64,000 nt of DNA from Kaistia adipata DSM 17808. GTDB taxonomy: Bacteria > Pseudomonadota > Alphaproteobacteria > Rhizobiales > Kaistiaceae. Positions 17,144 to 25,113 of this stretch are shown here, piece by piece. A model generated the notes under the pieces. The model was given only the letters and a program-made list of their open reading frames with translations. It was not told where the DNA came from and searched no databases. Each line of letters begins with the position of its first letter. Positions within the stretch are counted from its first letter, which is position 1. The stretch lies in contig NZ_AUHO01000010.1 in the NCBI RefSeq assembly GCF_000423225.1, forward strand, positions 310,001 through 374,000, read 5' to 3'. Made by a program: the position numbers and the translations under genes.

Positions 17144-17254
17144 GGTGATCATTCCCGTTGAGCCGTCAGACGGCGGTAGATGCGATGAAAAGCCCGCCAA
17201 GGTCAAGGCTTTCGGCGGTCTCGGGCTGTCGCGGCGGCAGGGCGGGCGGCGGAT

Positions 17255-17668
17255 TCAGCCCGCCGCCTCCTCGATCGCCTCCATGTCGTCGTCGGACAGG
17301 CCGAAATGGTGGCCGATCTCGTGCACCAGGACATGGGTGACGATGGCGCCGAGCGTCTCGTCATGCTCGGCCCAGTAGTCGAGGATCGGCCGGCGATAGA
17401 GCCAGACCCGGTTCGGCATCATGCCGGTCTGCTCGACCGCCGAGGCGTGCGCCAGGCCGATGCCCTGGAACAGGCCGAGCAGGTCGAACTCGGATTCGAG
17501 GCCGAGCGCGTCGAGCGCCTCGTCGTCGGGAAAATCGTCGACGCGGATCTCGATCTCGCCGCAGAGCCGGCGGAACTCGTCCGGCAGGCCGTCGAGCGCG
17601 GCCTGGCCCAGCACCTGGAAATCGTCGAGCGAGGGCGCCTTGAGCGCGTCGAGGTCGAGCTTGGCCAT
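17255..17668 (-). CDS. Zincin-like metallopeptidase family protein
   Basis: A 137-residue protein with the extended zinc motif HEIGHHFGLSDDD: His 116, Glu 117, His 120, Gly 123, Asp 126, that is HExxHxxGxxD. The family (DUF1025-type minigluzincins) is widespread in bacteria and of unknown substrate. The N-terminal half is acidic (LDALKAPSLDDFQVLGQAALDGLPDEFR) and probably caps the active site. There is no signal peptide. The start is 11 bases after the stop of the GNAT gene, so the two likely share a transcript. Confidence 0.85.
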   Translation of the reverse strand: MAKLDLDALKAPSLDDFQVLGQAALDGLPDEFRRLCGEIEIRVDDFPDDEALDALGLESEFDLLGLFQGIGLAHASAVEQTGMMPNRVWLYRRPILDYWAEHDETLGAIVTHVLVHEIGHHFGLSDDDMEAIEEAAG

Positions 17669-17678
17669 GGTCGTCCGC

Positions 17679-18158
17679 TCAGTCCTTGCGGGCGCGGTCG
17701 ATCTTGACGACGAAGCTGTCGAGCCGGGCCTTCTTGCCGACCGTCTCGGCGAAGCTGGTGCGCATCTGCGAACCCTCCGGCACGGTCAGGCGCAGCGACA
17801 GCCAGTCGCGCGAGCGGCCCTTGCGGGCGAGCGCCTCGACGAGGGCGCGGGCGACGCCGCGGCCGCGCGAATCGTGCATCACGAACAGGTCCTCCAGATG
17901 GCCGACGCGCATGCCGGTCATCGCATCCGGAAGGTCGTAGAACACGGCAAAGCCGACCAGCTCGCCGTCGAGCCGGGCGCCGAGGATCTCGGCCGTGCGG
18001 TCGCGCAGCAGGCTCTCGGCGTAATAGAGGTCGGGGTGGCGCGGCGCGCCGCGCTTCATGTCCTGGACATAGGCGGCGAGCAGCGGCGCGAACTCCAGTG
18101 CGTCGTCGATGGTCAGCGCTACGGTGTCGAAATGGGTCGAGAGGGGCAGCGTCGTCAT
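17679..18158 (-). CDS. GNAT-family N-acetyltransferase
   Basis: A 159-residue acetyl-CoA-dependent acetyltransferase. The acetyl-CoA loop motif is visible as VGHLEDLFVMHDSRGRGVARALVEALA (RGRGVA), after the strand GELVGFAVFYDLPD. The fold resembles diamine-type GNATs (early DLYYAESLLRD and LEDLFV), but the acceptor is unknown. It is the first gene of a pair with the metallopeptidase. Confidence 0.82.
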   Translation of the reverse strand: MTTLPLSTHFDTVALTIDDALEFAPLLAAYVQDMKRGAPRHPDLYYAESLLRDRTAEILGARLDGELVGFAVFYDLPDAMTGMRVGHLEDLFVMHDSRGRGVARALVEALARKGRSRDWLSLRLTVPEGSQMRTSFAETVGKKARLDSFVVKIDRARKD

Positions 18159-18220
18159 TTCCCTGGCATTTCCGGCGGCCCACTGGCCGTGTCGGTCCCT
18201 GATCCTAGTTCATAAGCAAT

Positions 18221-18271
18221 GTCGCATCGGTTGCCGCGATGCAATCCGCAATGTTCCGGAGCCGATGCGAC
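18221..18271. other. Stem-loop in the leader before the Gly/Trp-rich protein gene
   Basis: GTCGCATCGG (18221-18230) pairs perfectly with CCGATGCGAC (18262-18271) around a 31-base loop that itself carries TTGC/GCAA sequence. It lies in the divergent gap 18159-18390, 120 bases before the downstream start codon. It could be an operator or an mRNA leader structure; no promoter was placed with confidence. Confidence 0.35.
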
Positions 18272-18390
18272 GAGTCGCGCCGGCCGACCGAATAGGAGAC
18301 TGGGTCCGGCTGTTCTTGGATGCATGCGCTACGGCGTCGCCGGGATCGTGGCGGGGTGGCTTCGCCGCATGCGCCGGAGGAGGAAAGGTG

Positions 18391-18855
18391 ATGTTCAAGC
18401 ATATCCTGGTCTCCGCCGCGACCGTGCTCGCCCTCGCCATGGGGACGCTCGGCGCCACGACGGATGATGCATACGCCCAGCGGGGCGGCCATGGCGGCGG
18501 CATGATGTGGCCGCAGGGCGGCTGGCATGGTGGCGGTGGCGGTGGCGGAAACTGGCATGGTGGCGGTGGCGGCAACTGGCACGGTGGCGGTGGCGGCAAC
18601 TGGCACGGTGGCGGTGGCGGCAACTGGCATGGCGGCGGTGGGCACTGGCACGGCGGCGGCTGGAATGGCGGCGACTGGGGCTGGGGTTGGGGCTGGGGGC
18701 CGGCCTTCGGGCTCGGCCTCGGCTATGGCACCTGGGGCTATGGCGCCAGCCGCGTCTGCGAGCCGGTGTACCGGGCCGCCAAGGTGCGCACCAGCCATGG
18801 CTGGCGCTGGCGCAACATCTATGTCGGCGATCGCTGCTACTGGACGAACTATTGA
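18391..18855 (+). CDS. Secreted Gly/His/Trp-rich repeat protein with C-terminal CxW module
   Basis: A 154-residue exported protein. The ATG at 18391 has an excellent GGAGGAAAGG site; the signal peptide (MFKHILVSAATVLALAMGT...) ends at DAYA|QRGG. The mature protein has a low-complexity region of repeated NWHGGGGG (about residues 50-90), a WGWGWGWGP stretch, and then a compact tail ASRVCEPVYRAAKVRTSHGWRWRNIYVGDRCYWTNY. The tail matches that of the next gene, so the two are paralogues with different middles. His/Gly repeats could bind metals or mediate surface contacts; the function is unknown. Confidence 0.85.
   Translation: MFKHILVSAATVLALAMGTLGATTDDAYAQRGGHGGGMMWPQGGWHGGGGGGGNWHGGGGGNWHGGGGGNWHGGGGGNWHGGGGHWHGGGWNGGDWGWGWGWGPAFGLGLGYGTWGYGASRVCEPVYRAAKVRTSHGWRWRNIYVGDRCYWTNY
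18550..18639 (+). repeat. 24-bp tandem repeat encoding NWHGGGGG
   Basis: Three consecutive 24-bp units (18550-18573, 18574-18597, 18598-18621) differ at a single position (CAT or CAC), and a fourth, partly diverged unit follows (18622-18639). Such near-identical units suggest recent slippage or unequal exchange, so repeat number may vary between strains. Confidence 0.85.
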
Positions 18856-18906
18856 TAAGCATGACTTAGCGTTAATGCACGCTAGGGGCGGTCTTTCGTG
18901 AATGCC

Positions 18907-18950
18907 GCATGAACGCGCGCCTCAGCGCGGGTTCATGCGCGGTCTCCTTT
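18907..18950 (+). terminator. Hairpin with T-rich end after the Gly/Trp-rich gene
   Basis: GCATGAACGCGC pairs with GCGCG-GG-TTCATGC (two-base bulge) around GCCTCA, followed by GCGGTCTCCTTTT. It lies between the two paralogous genes and could end the first transcript or partly attenuate into the second. Confidence 0.5.
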
Positions 18951-19002
18951 TATGGGCGCAGCAGGCCGGACAGGTCTGAATGCCTGAAAGGGAGACTGAC
19001 TG

Positions 19003-19302
19003 ATGCTCAAGCAAACGATGATCGCCGCGGCCACCACGCTGGCGCTTGCCACCGGCGCGCTCAGCCTGACGACGGGCAGCGCCCTGGCCTGGCATCGCGG
19101 CGAGCCGCATCGGCACCACCACCAGGATCGCGGCTGGGACAATGGCCCGCGCCATCATGGCTGGGGCCGCGCCCACAAGGTCTGCCGGCCGATCCTGCGC
19201 GAGCGCAAGGTCTGGCGCCATCATCGCTGGCAGTGGCGCAAGGTCGTGGTCGGCGAGCGCTGCCACTGGGTGCGCGGCGGCCATCGCGGCTATCGCTGGT
19301 AA
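19003..19302 (+). CDS. Small secreted His/Arg/Trp-rich protein, paralogue of the preceding gene
   Basis: A 99-residue exported protein with GGGAGA upstream of the ATG. The signal peptide MLKQTMIAAATTLALATGALSL ends near GSALA|WH. The mature part is rich in His and Arg (WHRGEPHRHHHQDRG) and ends with KVCRPILRERKVWRHHRWQWRKVVVGERCHWVRGG. Aligning this with CEPVYRAAKV..HGWRWRNIYVGDRCYW of the neighbour shows the same Cys-Pro, Lys-Val, Trp-x-Trp-Arg, Val-Gly-[DE]-Arg-Cys-x-Trp framework. The two cysteines probably form a disulfide. Function unknown. Confidence 0.82.
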   Translation: MLKQTMIAAATTLALATGALSLTTGSALAWHRGEPHRHHHQDRGWDNGPRHHGWGRAHKVCRPILRERKVWRHHRWQWRKVVVGERCHWVRGGHRGYRW

Positions 19303-19323
19303 GGCTGCCGTCGCCTGAATGCA

Positions 19324-19355
19324 AAAGGGCCCGGACGTCGCCGTCCGGGCCCTTT
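19324..19355. terminator. Bidirectional terminator between the secreted-protein gene and leuC
   Basis: A 13-base-pair perfect stem AAAGGGCCCGGAC/GTCCGGGCCCTTT with a 6-base loop. A and T tracts on both sides let it serve the plus-strand small gene and the converging leuC. Confidence 0.85.
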
Positions 19356-19378
19356 CTCGTATCCGCGATCCCTGCGGC

Positions 19379-20797
19379 TCAGCGCCAGCTGCGGATGTCG
19401 ACGAAGTGGCCGGCGATCGCCGCCGCCGCCGCCATCTGCGGCGAGACGAGGTGGGTGCGGCCCTTGAAGCCCTGGCGGCCCTCGAAATTGCGGTTCGAGG
19501 TCGAGGCGCAGCGCTCATGCGGCTTCAGGCGGTCGTCGTTCATGGCGAGGCACATCGAGCAGCCCGGCTCGCGCCAGTCGAAGCCGGCGTCGCGGAACAG
19601 CTTGTCGAGGCCCTCGGCCTCGGCCTGCGCCTTCACCAGGCCGGAGCCCGGGACGACCATGGCGTTGACGCCCTCGCGCACCTTCTGGCCGCGGATCATC
19701 GAGGCGGCGGCGCGCAGGTCTTCGATACGGCCATTGGTGCAGGAGCCGATGAAGATACGCTCGACCGGGATGTCGACCATGCGGGTGCCGGGCTTCAGGC
19801 CCATGTAGTCGAGCGCGCGCCACTTCGACTTGCGCTTGTTCTCGTCGGCGATGTCGTCCGGGTTCGGCACGACGCCGGCGACCGAGACGACGTCCTCGGG
19901 CGAGGAGCCCCAGGTGACGATCGGCGGCAGGTCGGCGGCGTCGAGGCGGATCTCGGTGTCGAAATGGGCGCCGGCGTCGGTGTGCAGCGTTTCCCAGTAG
20001 CGAACCGCCATGTCCCATTCGGCGCCGGTCGGCGCCTTGGGGCGGCCGGCGATGTATTCGAAGGTCTTGGCGTCCGGCGCGATCAGGCCGGCGCGGGCGC
20101 CGCCCTCGATCGACATGTTGCAGACGGTCATGCGGCCTTCCATCGACAGCGCGCGGATCGCCTCGCCGGCATATTCCATGACGTGGCCGGTGCCGCCGGC
20201 GGTGCCGATCTCGCCAATGATGGCGAGGATGATGTCCTTGGCGGTGACCCCCTCCGGCGCGACGCCGTCGACGGTGACCAGCATGTTCTTGGCCTTCTTC
20301 TGGATCAGCGTCTGGGTGGCGAGCACATGCTCCACCTCCGACGTGCCGATGCCATGCGCCAGCGCGCCGAAGGCGCCATGCGTCGAGGTGTGGCTGTCGC
20401 CGCAGACGATGGTCATGCCGGGGAGCGTGAAGCCCTGCTCGGGGCCGACGATGTGGACGATGCCCTGGCGATGGTCGAGCTCGGAATAGTACTCGACGCC
20501 GAACTCGGCCGCGTTCTCGGCCAGCGTCGCCACCTGCAGCGCCGATTCCGGGTTCTCGATGCCGTGCGTGCGGTCGGTCGTCGGCACGTTGTGGTCGACG
20601 ACGGCCAGCGTCTTCTTCGGCTGGTGCACCTTGCGGCCGGCCATGCGCAGGCCCTCGAAGGCCTGCGGGCTCGTCACCTCGTGCACGAGGTGGCGGTCGA
20701 TGTAGAGGATCGAGTTGCCGTCTTCGTTCTGCTCGACGACGTGGTCGTCCCAGATCTTGTCGTAGAGCGTCCGGGGATTGCCGTTCGACGTGGTCAT
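19379..20797 (-). CDS. leuC: 3-isopropylmalate dehydratase large subunit
   Basis: Large subunit of isopropylmalate isomerase; carries the [4Fe-4S] cluster and most of the active site. The 472-residue protein is full length. Cluster ligands are Cys 353 (IGSCTNGR), Cys 413 and Cys 416 ([10 protein letters not shown]). Other blocks: [40 protein letters not shown], and NRNFEGRQG. Partner of leuD at 16538-17143. A 44-codon open frame lies just upstream on the same strand (20860-20994). Confidence 0.97.
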   Translation of the reverse strand: MTTSNGNPRTLYDKIWDDHVVEQNEDGNSILYIDRHLVHEVTSPQAFEGLRMAGRKVHQPKKTLAVVDHNVPTTDRTHGIENPESALQVATLAENAAEFGVEYYSELDHRQGIVHIVGPEQGFTLPGMTIVCGDSHTSTHGAFGALAHGIGTSEVEHVLATQTLIQKKAKNMLVTVDGVAPEGVTAKDIILAIIGEIGTAGGTGHVMEYAGEAIRALSMEGRMTVCNMSIEGGARAGLIAPDAKTFEYIAGRPKAPTGAEWDMAVRYWETLHTDAGAHFDTEIRLDAADLPPIVTWGSSPEDVVSVAGVVPNPDDIADENKRKSKWRALDYMGLKPGTRMVDIPVERIFIGSCTNGRIEDLRAAASMIRGQKVREGVNAMVVPGSGLVKAQAEAEGLDKLFRDAGFDWREPGCSMCLAMNDDRLKPHERCASTSNRNFEGRQGFKGRTHLVSPQMAAAAAIAGHFVDIRSWR

Positions 20798-20859
20798 GAC
20801 GTCTTTATTCCTGCAAGAAAAATGCTGCGCGAGGGTCGATCATCGGGGCCGCTGCCCCG

Positions 20860-20994
20860 TCAAAGTCGATCGGAATCCAGGTCCTCGGTCGCCAGCAGAC
20901 GGGCGAAGAAGCGCCAGGGCAGCCGCGCATGGTCCGTCAACGCCGCGAATTCGGCGGTCGTCGGCTGGGGAATGCGGGCAAAGGGACTGTTCAT
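20860..20994 (-). CDS. Possible 44-residue small protein upstream of leuC
   Basis: ATG at 20994 to TGA at 20860 encodes MNSPFARIPQPTTAEFAALT... ending LLATEDLDSDRL. It is read in the same direction as leuC and lies 62 bases before it, in a gap of 265 bases. The composition looks protein-like and is not leucine-rich enough for a classical leucine attenuator peptide. The ribosome site is weak (GAACCGCT before ATG). No homologue is recalled. Confidence 0.3.
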   Translation of the reverse strand: MNSPFARIPQPTTAEFAALTDHARLPWRFFARLLATEDLDSDRL

Positions 20995-21063
20995 AGCGGT
21001 TCTAATTAGCAGTCAAATGCCGGAACGACAATTCGGATCATGCAGCCCGATCCTAGCACCGGA

Positions 21064-21876
21064 TCAGCGTTTCGTCGCGCCGAAGGAAAGCGCCAGCGGC
21101 AGGCGCGGCTGGCCGGCGGGGAGCGCGAACATGCGGTCGCCGGCCTCGACCATCATCGGGAACAGCCGGAAGGGCAGGCGCTCGTGCTCGTGCATGAAGT
21201 CGAGCCGCATGCCGGCCTTGAGCAGGGCGTCGATGACGTCGGAGGTGCCGCGCATCCACTCATAGGTGAAGTTGGTGACGAGCGGTGTCGCGTCGCCGGT
21301 ATAGGTGGTCTCGGCGTCGAAGCGCTGCGGCTTCTCGCGGGCCGAGCGCCAGTCGTAGCGCGGCCGGATCGCACCGTCGATTTCCTCATGCGTCAGGATC
21401 GAGGGGTTGCCGTCGGCGAAGTAGAGGCGGCCGCCCGGCTTCAGCGTGCCGGCGACGGCCCGCGCCCAGGCACGGATGTCGTCGAGCCAGGTGATCGTGC
21501 CCCAGCTGGTGAAGACGATGTCGAAATCCGTGCCGATCAGCTCCGGCGCGTCATAGACCTCACCCTCGACGAAACCGGCGGCGATGCCGGAACGCCGCGA
21601 GAGGTCCTCGGCCTGGGCGATGGCGTGCGGCGAGAAGTCGAGCCCGGTGGCGACGGCGCCGCGGCGGGCGAGGCACAGCGTGTCGATGCCGATATGGCAC
21701 TGGAAATGGGCGAGCTTCTTGCCGGCGACGTCGCCGATCTCGGCCGCTTCGATCGGGTAGAGCACGTCGTCGCCCGCCAGGAAGCGGTCGATCGCGTAGA
21801 AGCCGGTGCTGTCCTTGGCGTGGATGTCGGCGCGCTCGTTCCAGCCAGCGCGGTTGCTCTGCTTGAAGGCGTCCAT
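21064..21876 (-). CDS. Class I SAM-dependent methyltransferase
   Basis: A 270-residue methyltransferase. I start it at the ATG at 21876 (MDAFKQSNRAGWNERADIH), preceded by GGGGGAAG; the longer in-frame start at 21909 would read through the rplS terminator. SAM-binding motif I is HFQCHIGIDTLCLARRGAVATGLDFSP, followed by DFDIVFTSWGTITWL and LKPGGRLYFADGNP. The N-terminal NRAGWNERA and the HFQCHIG form are typical of a group of small-molecule methyltransferases of unknown substrate. Confidence 0.85.
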   Translation of the reverse strand: MDAFKQSNRAGWNERADIHAKDSTGFYAIDRFLAGDDVLYPIEAAEIGDVAGKKLAHFQCHIGIDTLCLARRGAVATGLDFSPHAIAQAEDLSRRSGIAAGFVEGEVYDAPELIGTDFDIVFTSWGTITWLDDIRAWARAVAGTLKPGGRLYFADGNPSILTHEEIDGAIRPRYDWRSAREKPQRFDAETTYTGDATPLVTNFTYEWMRGTSDVIDALLKAGMRLDFMHEHERLPFRLFPMMVEAGDRMFALPAGQPRLPLALSFGATKR

Positions 21877-21889
21877 CTCAGCTTCCCCC

Positions 21890-21921
21890 AAAAGAAAAGG
21901 CGGGTCCATGGGACCCGCCTT
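21890..21921 (-). terminator. Intrinsic terminator of rplS
   Basis: On the minus strand AAGGCGGGTCC pairs perfectly with GGACCCGCCTT across a 3-base loop, followed by TTCTTTT. It is 26 bases after the rplS stop and overlaps the space before the methyltransferase start. Confidence 0.88.
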
Positions 21922-21946
21922 CGTAAGCTTCGCCTCGGGCGAAGGA

Positions 21947-22333
21947 TCAGGCCTGAGCCTTGTCCTTGCGGGCCTCGGTGCGCTCGACGATGCGGGCCGA
22001 CTTGCCGCGACGATCGCGCAGGTAATAAAGCTTCGCGCGGCGAACCTTGCCGCGGCGGACGACTTCGATGCTGGCGATCAGCGGCGAGTAGACCGGGAAG
22101 ACGCGCTCGACGCCCTCGCCGTAGGAAATCTTGCGAACGGTGAAGCTCTCGGAAAGACCGCCACCCGAACGGGCGATGCAGACGCCTTCATAGGCCTGGA
22201 CGCGCGAACGCGTGCCTTCGACGACCTTCACGTTGACCTTGAGCGTGTCGCCGGGCTGGAACTCCGGGACGGCGCGCATGGCGGCGACGATTTCGAGCTG
22301 CTCTTTCTCGAGCTGTTCGATGATGTTGACCAT
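21947..22333 (-). CDS. rplS: 50S ribosomal protein L19
   Basis: Large-subunit protein at the interface with the 30S subunit. The 128-residue sequence starts [14 protein letters not shown] and contains the standard blocks [33 protein letters not shown]-type and [34 protein letters not shown]. In many bacteria rplS follows trmD in the rpsP-rimM-trmD operon; here it is separate and 2 kb downstream, with a cupin, MAPEG and TetR gene inserted between. Confidence 0.98.
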   Translation of the reverse strand: MVNIIEQLEKEQLEIVAAMRAVPEFQPGDTLKVNVKVVEGTRSRVQAYEGVCIARSGGGLSESFTVRKISYGEGVERVFPVYSPLIASIEVVRRGKVRRAKLYYLRDRRGKSARIVERTEARKDKAQA

Positions 22334-22517
22334 GGTCTCAACTCCTGCCGATGCGGTCCCTTTTCGGGCCGCGAGCGTTTCGGTGCGCTGTTTTCAGTTA
22401 TTGCCCGGAACGGCAAGCGATCCGGATGGCGCGCGTTTACAGGAAGGCGACCGGAAAGTCCAGTGCGTCACGCCGGAAACGGCGCGGCGCGGGCGGGTTG
22501 CCGCGCCGGTCTTGCCG

Positions 22518-23009
22518 TCAGGCGGCGGTGATTTCGGGTATCGGGCCGAGGATGGCGAGTCCATGCCGTTCGGCCATGGCGATCACCCGCGCGATGTCCG
22601 GCTCGCGCGGCTCGATCGCGGCGGCGTCCCCGACCGGTTCGCTGACATCCCGGACGAAGTCGGCAAAGCCGGAGCCGGTGGTGACCAGCAGAAGCCGGGT
22701 CGGCTCGTTGCCGGTGGCACGGAAACCGTGCGGTATCGCGCGCGGGCCAAAGGCATACTGGCCGGCGCCCACGATTTGAGCGCGGCCGGCGACGTAGACG
22801 GTCACCTCGCCGGTGATGACGAAGAAGGATTCGTCCTCGTCGAGATGGACATGCCAGGGCGAGGCGAAGCCCGGCGGGATGATCTGCTCCACCAGGCTCA
22901 GCGAGCCGCCGGTCTCGTTGCGCCCCGCATGGATCCAGGTCGGCAGGGACAGAAAATCGCGGGTCTCGGGTTTCGGCTGCGTTCCGGCGATCGGCGCGAA
23001 AACGGTCAT
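22518..23009 (-). CDS. Cupin-domain protein, quercetin-dioxygenase-like
   Basis: A 163-residue single-domain cupin with a GGAAAGGGAGA site before the ATG at 23009. Metal-site motifs: FASPWHVHLDEDESFFVITGEVTVYVAG (G/P-x-H-x-H...E...G) and the second motif YAFGPRAIPHGFRATGNEP with its histidine. The C-terminal part (REPDIARVIAMAERHGLAILGP) is predicted helical. Such proteins bind Fe or Mn; the substrate is unknown. It is read in the same direction as the upstream MAPEG gene, 23 bases after that gene's stop, suggesting a pair. Confidence 0.82.
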   Translation of the reverse strand: MTVFAPIAGTQPKPETRDFLSLPTWIHAGRNETGGSLSLVEQIIPPGFASPWHVHLDEDESFFVITGEVTVYVAGRAQIVGAGQYAFGPRAIPHGFRATGNEPTRLLLVTTGSGFADFVRDVSEPVGDAAAIEPREPDIARVIAMAERHGLAILGPIPEITAA

Positions 23010-23032
23010 TTCGGTCTCCCTTTCCTTGGAGC

Positions 23033-23497
23033 CTAGAGGAGGGCGGTCAGGAGCGTGCTCGCCGCCATGTAAATCAGGATCAGCGATCCCGGGGTCCACA
23101 GCAGCGCCCGCATGTCGTGCGTCTGCGCCGTCAGATAGGCGATGAAATGCGCCAGCCGGGTGAGGACGTAGCCGTAGAACAGCCACCGGGCGAGCGTCAG
23201 CGACGGCTGGGTCTGGATCCAGAGAAGGCCGGCGACGAGGAAATAGGGGAAGCTTTCGAGGTCGTTGAGCTGGATCCGGCGCAGGCGCTCGACATGCGGG
23301 TTGGGCTCGAGCTGATGCGGGTTGGGATTGGGATTGGCCAGCGTCTTGCGCAGGTCCTCGGGCGAGCGGAAGCCGCCATTTTCCCGGATCATCCGCACGA
23401 CGACCAGCCAGGACATGGCCGCCGCCTTCAGGATCAGCAGCGTCGCCGCGATGACATAGGTGGTGAAGAGGGGATTGTCGAAGCTGATGACGGGCAT
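23033..23497 (-). CDS. MAPEG-family membrane protein
   Basis: A 154-residue integral membrane protein with four predicted helices (about 10-35, 80-98, 103-120, 130-150). The family fingerprint is VERLRRIQLNDLESFPYFLVAGLLW: Glu, Arg and the Asn-Asp-x-Glu that bind glutathione in microsomal prostaglandin-E-synthase-like MAPEG enzymes. Members conjugate or isomerise lipophilic compounds using glutathione. It is divergent from a TetR regulator with palindromes in between, so it is probably that regulator's target. Confidence 0.85.
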   Translation of the reverse strand: MPVISFDNPLFTTYVIAATLLILKAAAMSWLVVVRMIRENGGFRSPEDLRKTLANPNPNPHQLEPNPHVERLRRIQLNDLESFPYFLVAGLLWIQTQPSLTLARWLFYGYVLTRLAHFIAYLTAQTHDMRALLWTPGSLILIYMAASTLLTALL

Positions 23498-23564
23498 GAC
23501 GGGCTCCGTGCGGGCGCCCGCCGCCGTATCGGGGCCGGCGCAGTGAACTTCGTCGTAAAAATTA

Positions 23565-23600
23565 GACCAGCGGTCGAAAAAGTCAATCGATGGACTTTTT
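23565..23600. promoter_or_regulatory. Two palindromes between MAPEG and TetR genes, candidate TetR operators
   Basis: GACC-AGC-GGTC (23565-23575) is followed at once by AAAAAGTC (23577-23584) and its inverted copy GACTTTTT (23593-23600) with an 8-base spacer. They lie in the 154-base divergent gap in front of the TetR start at 23652, the usual place for the operator of a self-regulated TetR gene. Confidence 0.45.
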
Positions 23601-23651
23601 GCTTTGCCGACGGTAGGCTTGGCGAGCGGATCACGGGTCGGAAGGGCAGCG

Positions 23652-24353
23652 ATGGACAGCGAGGCGGAGCGGAAGCAGGCGCAGCAGGACGAGGCGAAGC
23701 GCGCTTCGCGCGCGGCGCGCCGGGCGCGCCGGCACGATCACTCGCGGGCCGAGATCCTGGCCGCAGCGCGGCGTGTGCTGCTGTCGAGCGGCGTCGCGGC
23801 GATGACGCTGGACGCGGTGGCGACCGAGGCCGGCATGTCGAAGACCGGGCTCTATTATTACTTCCGCTCCAAGGAGGCGCTGGTCTTCGAACTGGTCTAT
23901 GGCGTGCTGGAGCGCCAGTCGCGCGCCGTGCACGACGTGGTCGCCAGGGCCGCCGATGGTGGCGAGGCGCTGGGGGCCGTGGTCGGCGCGACGGTCGAGG
24001 CATTCGCGCCGCAGCTCGATGATTTCCGGCTCGCCTTCCTGTTCGGGCAGGTCGCCGGCGCCGGGGCGCTCCGCTGGGACGCGGAGCAGTTCGACCGCAT
24101 CCGGCCGCTGAACGATCTCGTGCTCGCGGGAGCGGCGGCGCGGCTCGGCGACGAGCAGCAAGCGCGGCCCTCCAGGGCCGCCGTCGAGCCGCGGCTGATG
24201 GCCTTCCTCGCCTATCTCTCGGCGATCGGATTGCTAACCATGAAGGGCCTGGTCGAGCCGCTGGACGATCCGCTGCGCTATTCCGACGCGGAGCTGGTCG
24301 AGGGATTTCGGCGCGTTTTCGCGGCGGCGGCGGCGCCCGGCCGGGAGGCGTGA
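23652..24353 (+). CDS. TetR-family transcriptional regulator
   Basis: A 233-residue repressor-type protein. After a very basic N-terminal extension (KRASRAARRARRHDHSR) comes the TetR DNA-binding domain: AEILAAARRVLLSSGVAAMTLDAVATEAGMSKTGLYYYFRSKEALV split over about residues 32-78. The remaining all-helical part would bind an inducer. The start ATG has GAAGGG upstream. The divergent MAPEG-cupin pair is the likely target. It converges on trmD, and a short GACGCC/GGCGTC hairpin at 24351-24369 lies between the two stops. Confidence 0.9.
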   Translation: MDSEAERKQAQQDEAKRASRAARRARRHDHSRAEILAAARRVLLSSGVAAMTLDAVATEAGMSKTGLYYYFRSKEALVFELVYGVLERQSRAVHDVVARAADGGEALGAVVGATVEAFAPQLDDFRLAFLFGQVAGAGALRWDAEQFDRIRPLNDLVLAGAAARLGDEQQARPSRAAVEPRLMAFLAYLSAIGLLTMKGLVEPLDDPLRYSDAELVEGFRRVFAAAAAPGREA

Positions 24354-24375
24354 CGCCGAAGTTGGCGTCTCAGCC

Positions 24376-25113
24376 TCAGTCGCGTTCGAGCAGGTCGGGG
24401 CGGCGCTCTGCGGTGATGCGCTCGGCCTCAAGGCGGCGCCATTTGGCGATCGCCGCGTGGTCGCCCGAGAGCAGCACGTCGGGGATCGTCCGCCCCTCCC
24501 ACTCGCGCGGGCGGGTATAGTGCGGATATTCGAGCAGGCCGCTTTCGAAGCTCTCCTCGGTGCCGGATTCGGCGCCGCCCATCACGCCCGGCAGCAGCCG
24601 GACGATGGCGTCGAGCAGCACCATGGCGCCGAGCTCGCCGCCGGACAGCACATAGTCGCCGATCGACACTTCCTCGAGGCCGCGCGCCTCGATGACGCGC
24701 TCGTCGACGCCCTCGAAGCGGCCGCAGAGGATCACCGCGCCGGGGCCGGCGACCAGTTCGCGCACGCGCGCCTGCTCCAGCGGTTTTCCGCGCGGGCTCA
24801 TCAGGAGGCGGGGGCGGGGATCGTCGGCCGGCGCCGCGGCGTCGAGCGCCTTGGCGACGATGTCGGCGCGCATCACCATGCCGGGGCCACCGCCGGCCGG
24901 CGTGTCGTCGACATTGCGGTGCTTGGTGGTGGCGAAGTCGCGGATGTTGACGGCGTCGAGCGACCATTTGCCGTCGGCGATCGCCTTGCCGGAGAGCGAC
25001 TGGCCGAGTGGGCCGGGGAACATGTCGGGATAGAGGGTCAGGATCGTCGCGCGCCAGGGGGCGGGCGCGGCGGACGGCAGGCTGTCCTCGCCGTTCCCCG
25101 TCTCGGCGCTCAC
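24376..25113 (-). CDS. trmD: tRNA (guanine-N1-37) methyltransferase
   Basis: SPOUT-class enzyme that methylates G37 of tRNAs and prevents frameshifting. The 245-residue protein has the trefoil-knot motifs [15 protein letters not shown] and [31 protein letters not shown], the [12 protein letters not shown] loop, and the C-terminal [29 protein letters not shown]-type block. The N-terminus carries about 20 extra residues compared with E. coli. The start overlaps the rimM stop by 4 bases (ATGA), so they are translationally coupled. Last gene of the ffh-rpsP-rimM-trmD operon. Confidence 0.97.
   Translation of the reverse strand: MSAETGNGEDSLPSAAPAPWRATILTLYPDMFPGPLGQSLSGKAIADGKWSLDAVNIRDFATTKHRNVDDTPAGGGPGMVMRADIVAKALDAAAPADDPRPRLLMSPRGKPLEQARVRELVAGPGAVILCGRFEGVDERVIEARGLEEVSIGDYVLSGGELGAMVLLDAIVRLLPGVMGGAESGTEESFESGLLEYPHYTRPREWEGRTIPDVLLSGDHAAIAKWRRLEAERITAERRPDLLERD

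Noticed and set aside
18205-18869. Several antisense and alternative frames across the Gly/Trp-rich gene
   Set aside because: Open only because of GGC/GGT repeats; the frame at 18391 has a strong ribosome site and a signal peptide.
21877-21909. 11-codon extension of the methyltransferase gene
   Set aside because: It would be translated from the rplS terminator stem, and the good ribosome site is before the ATG at 21876.
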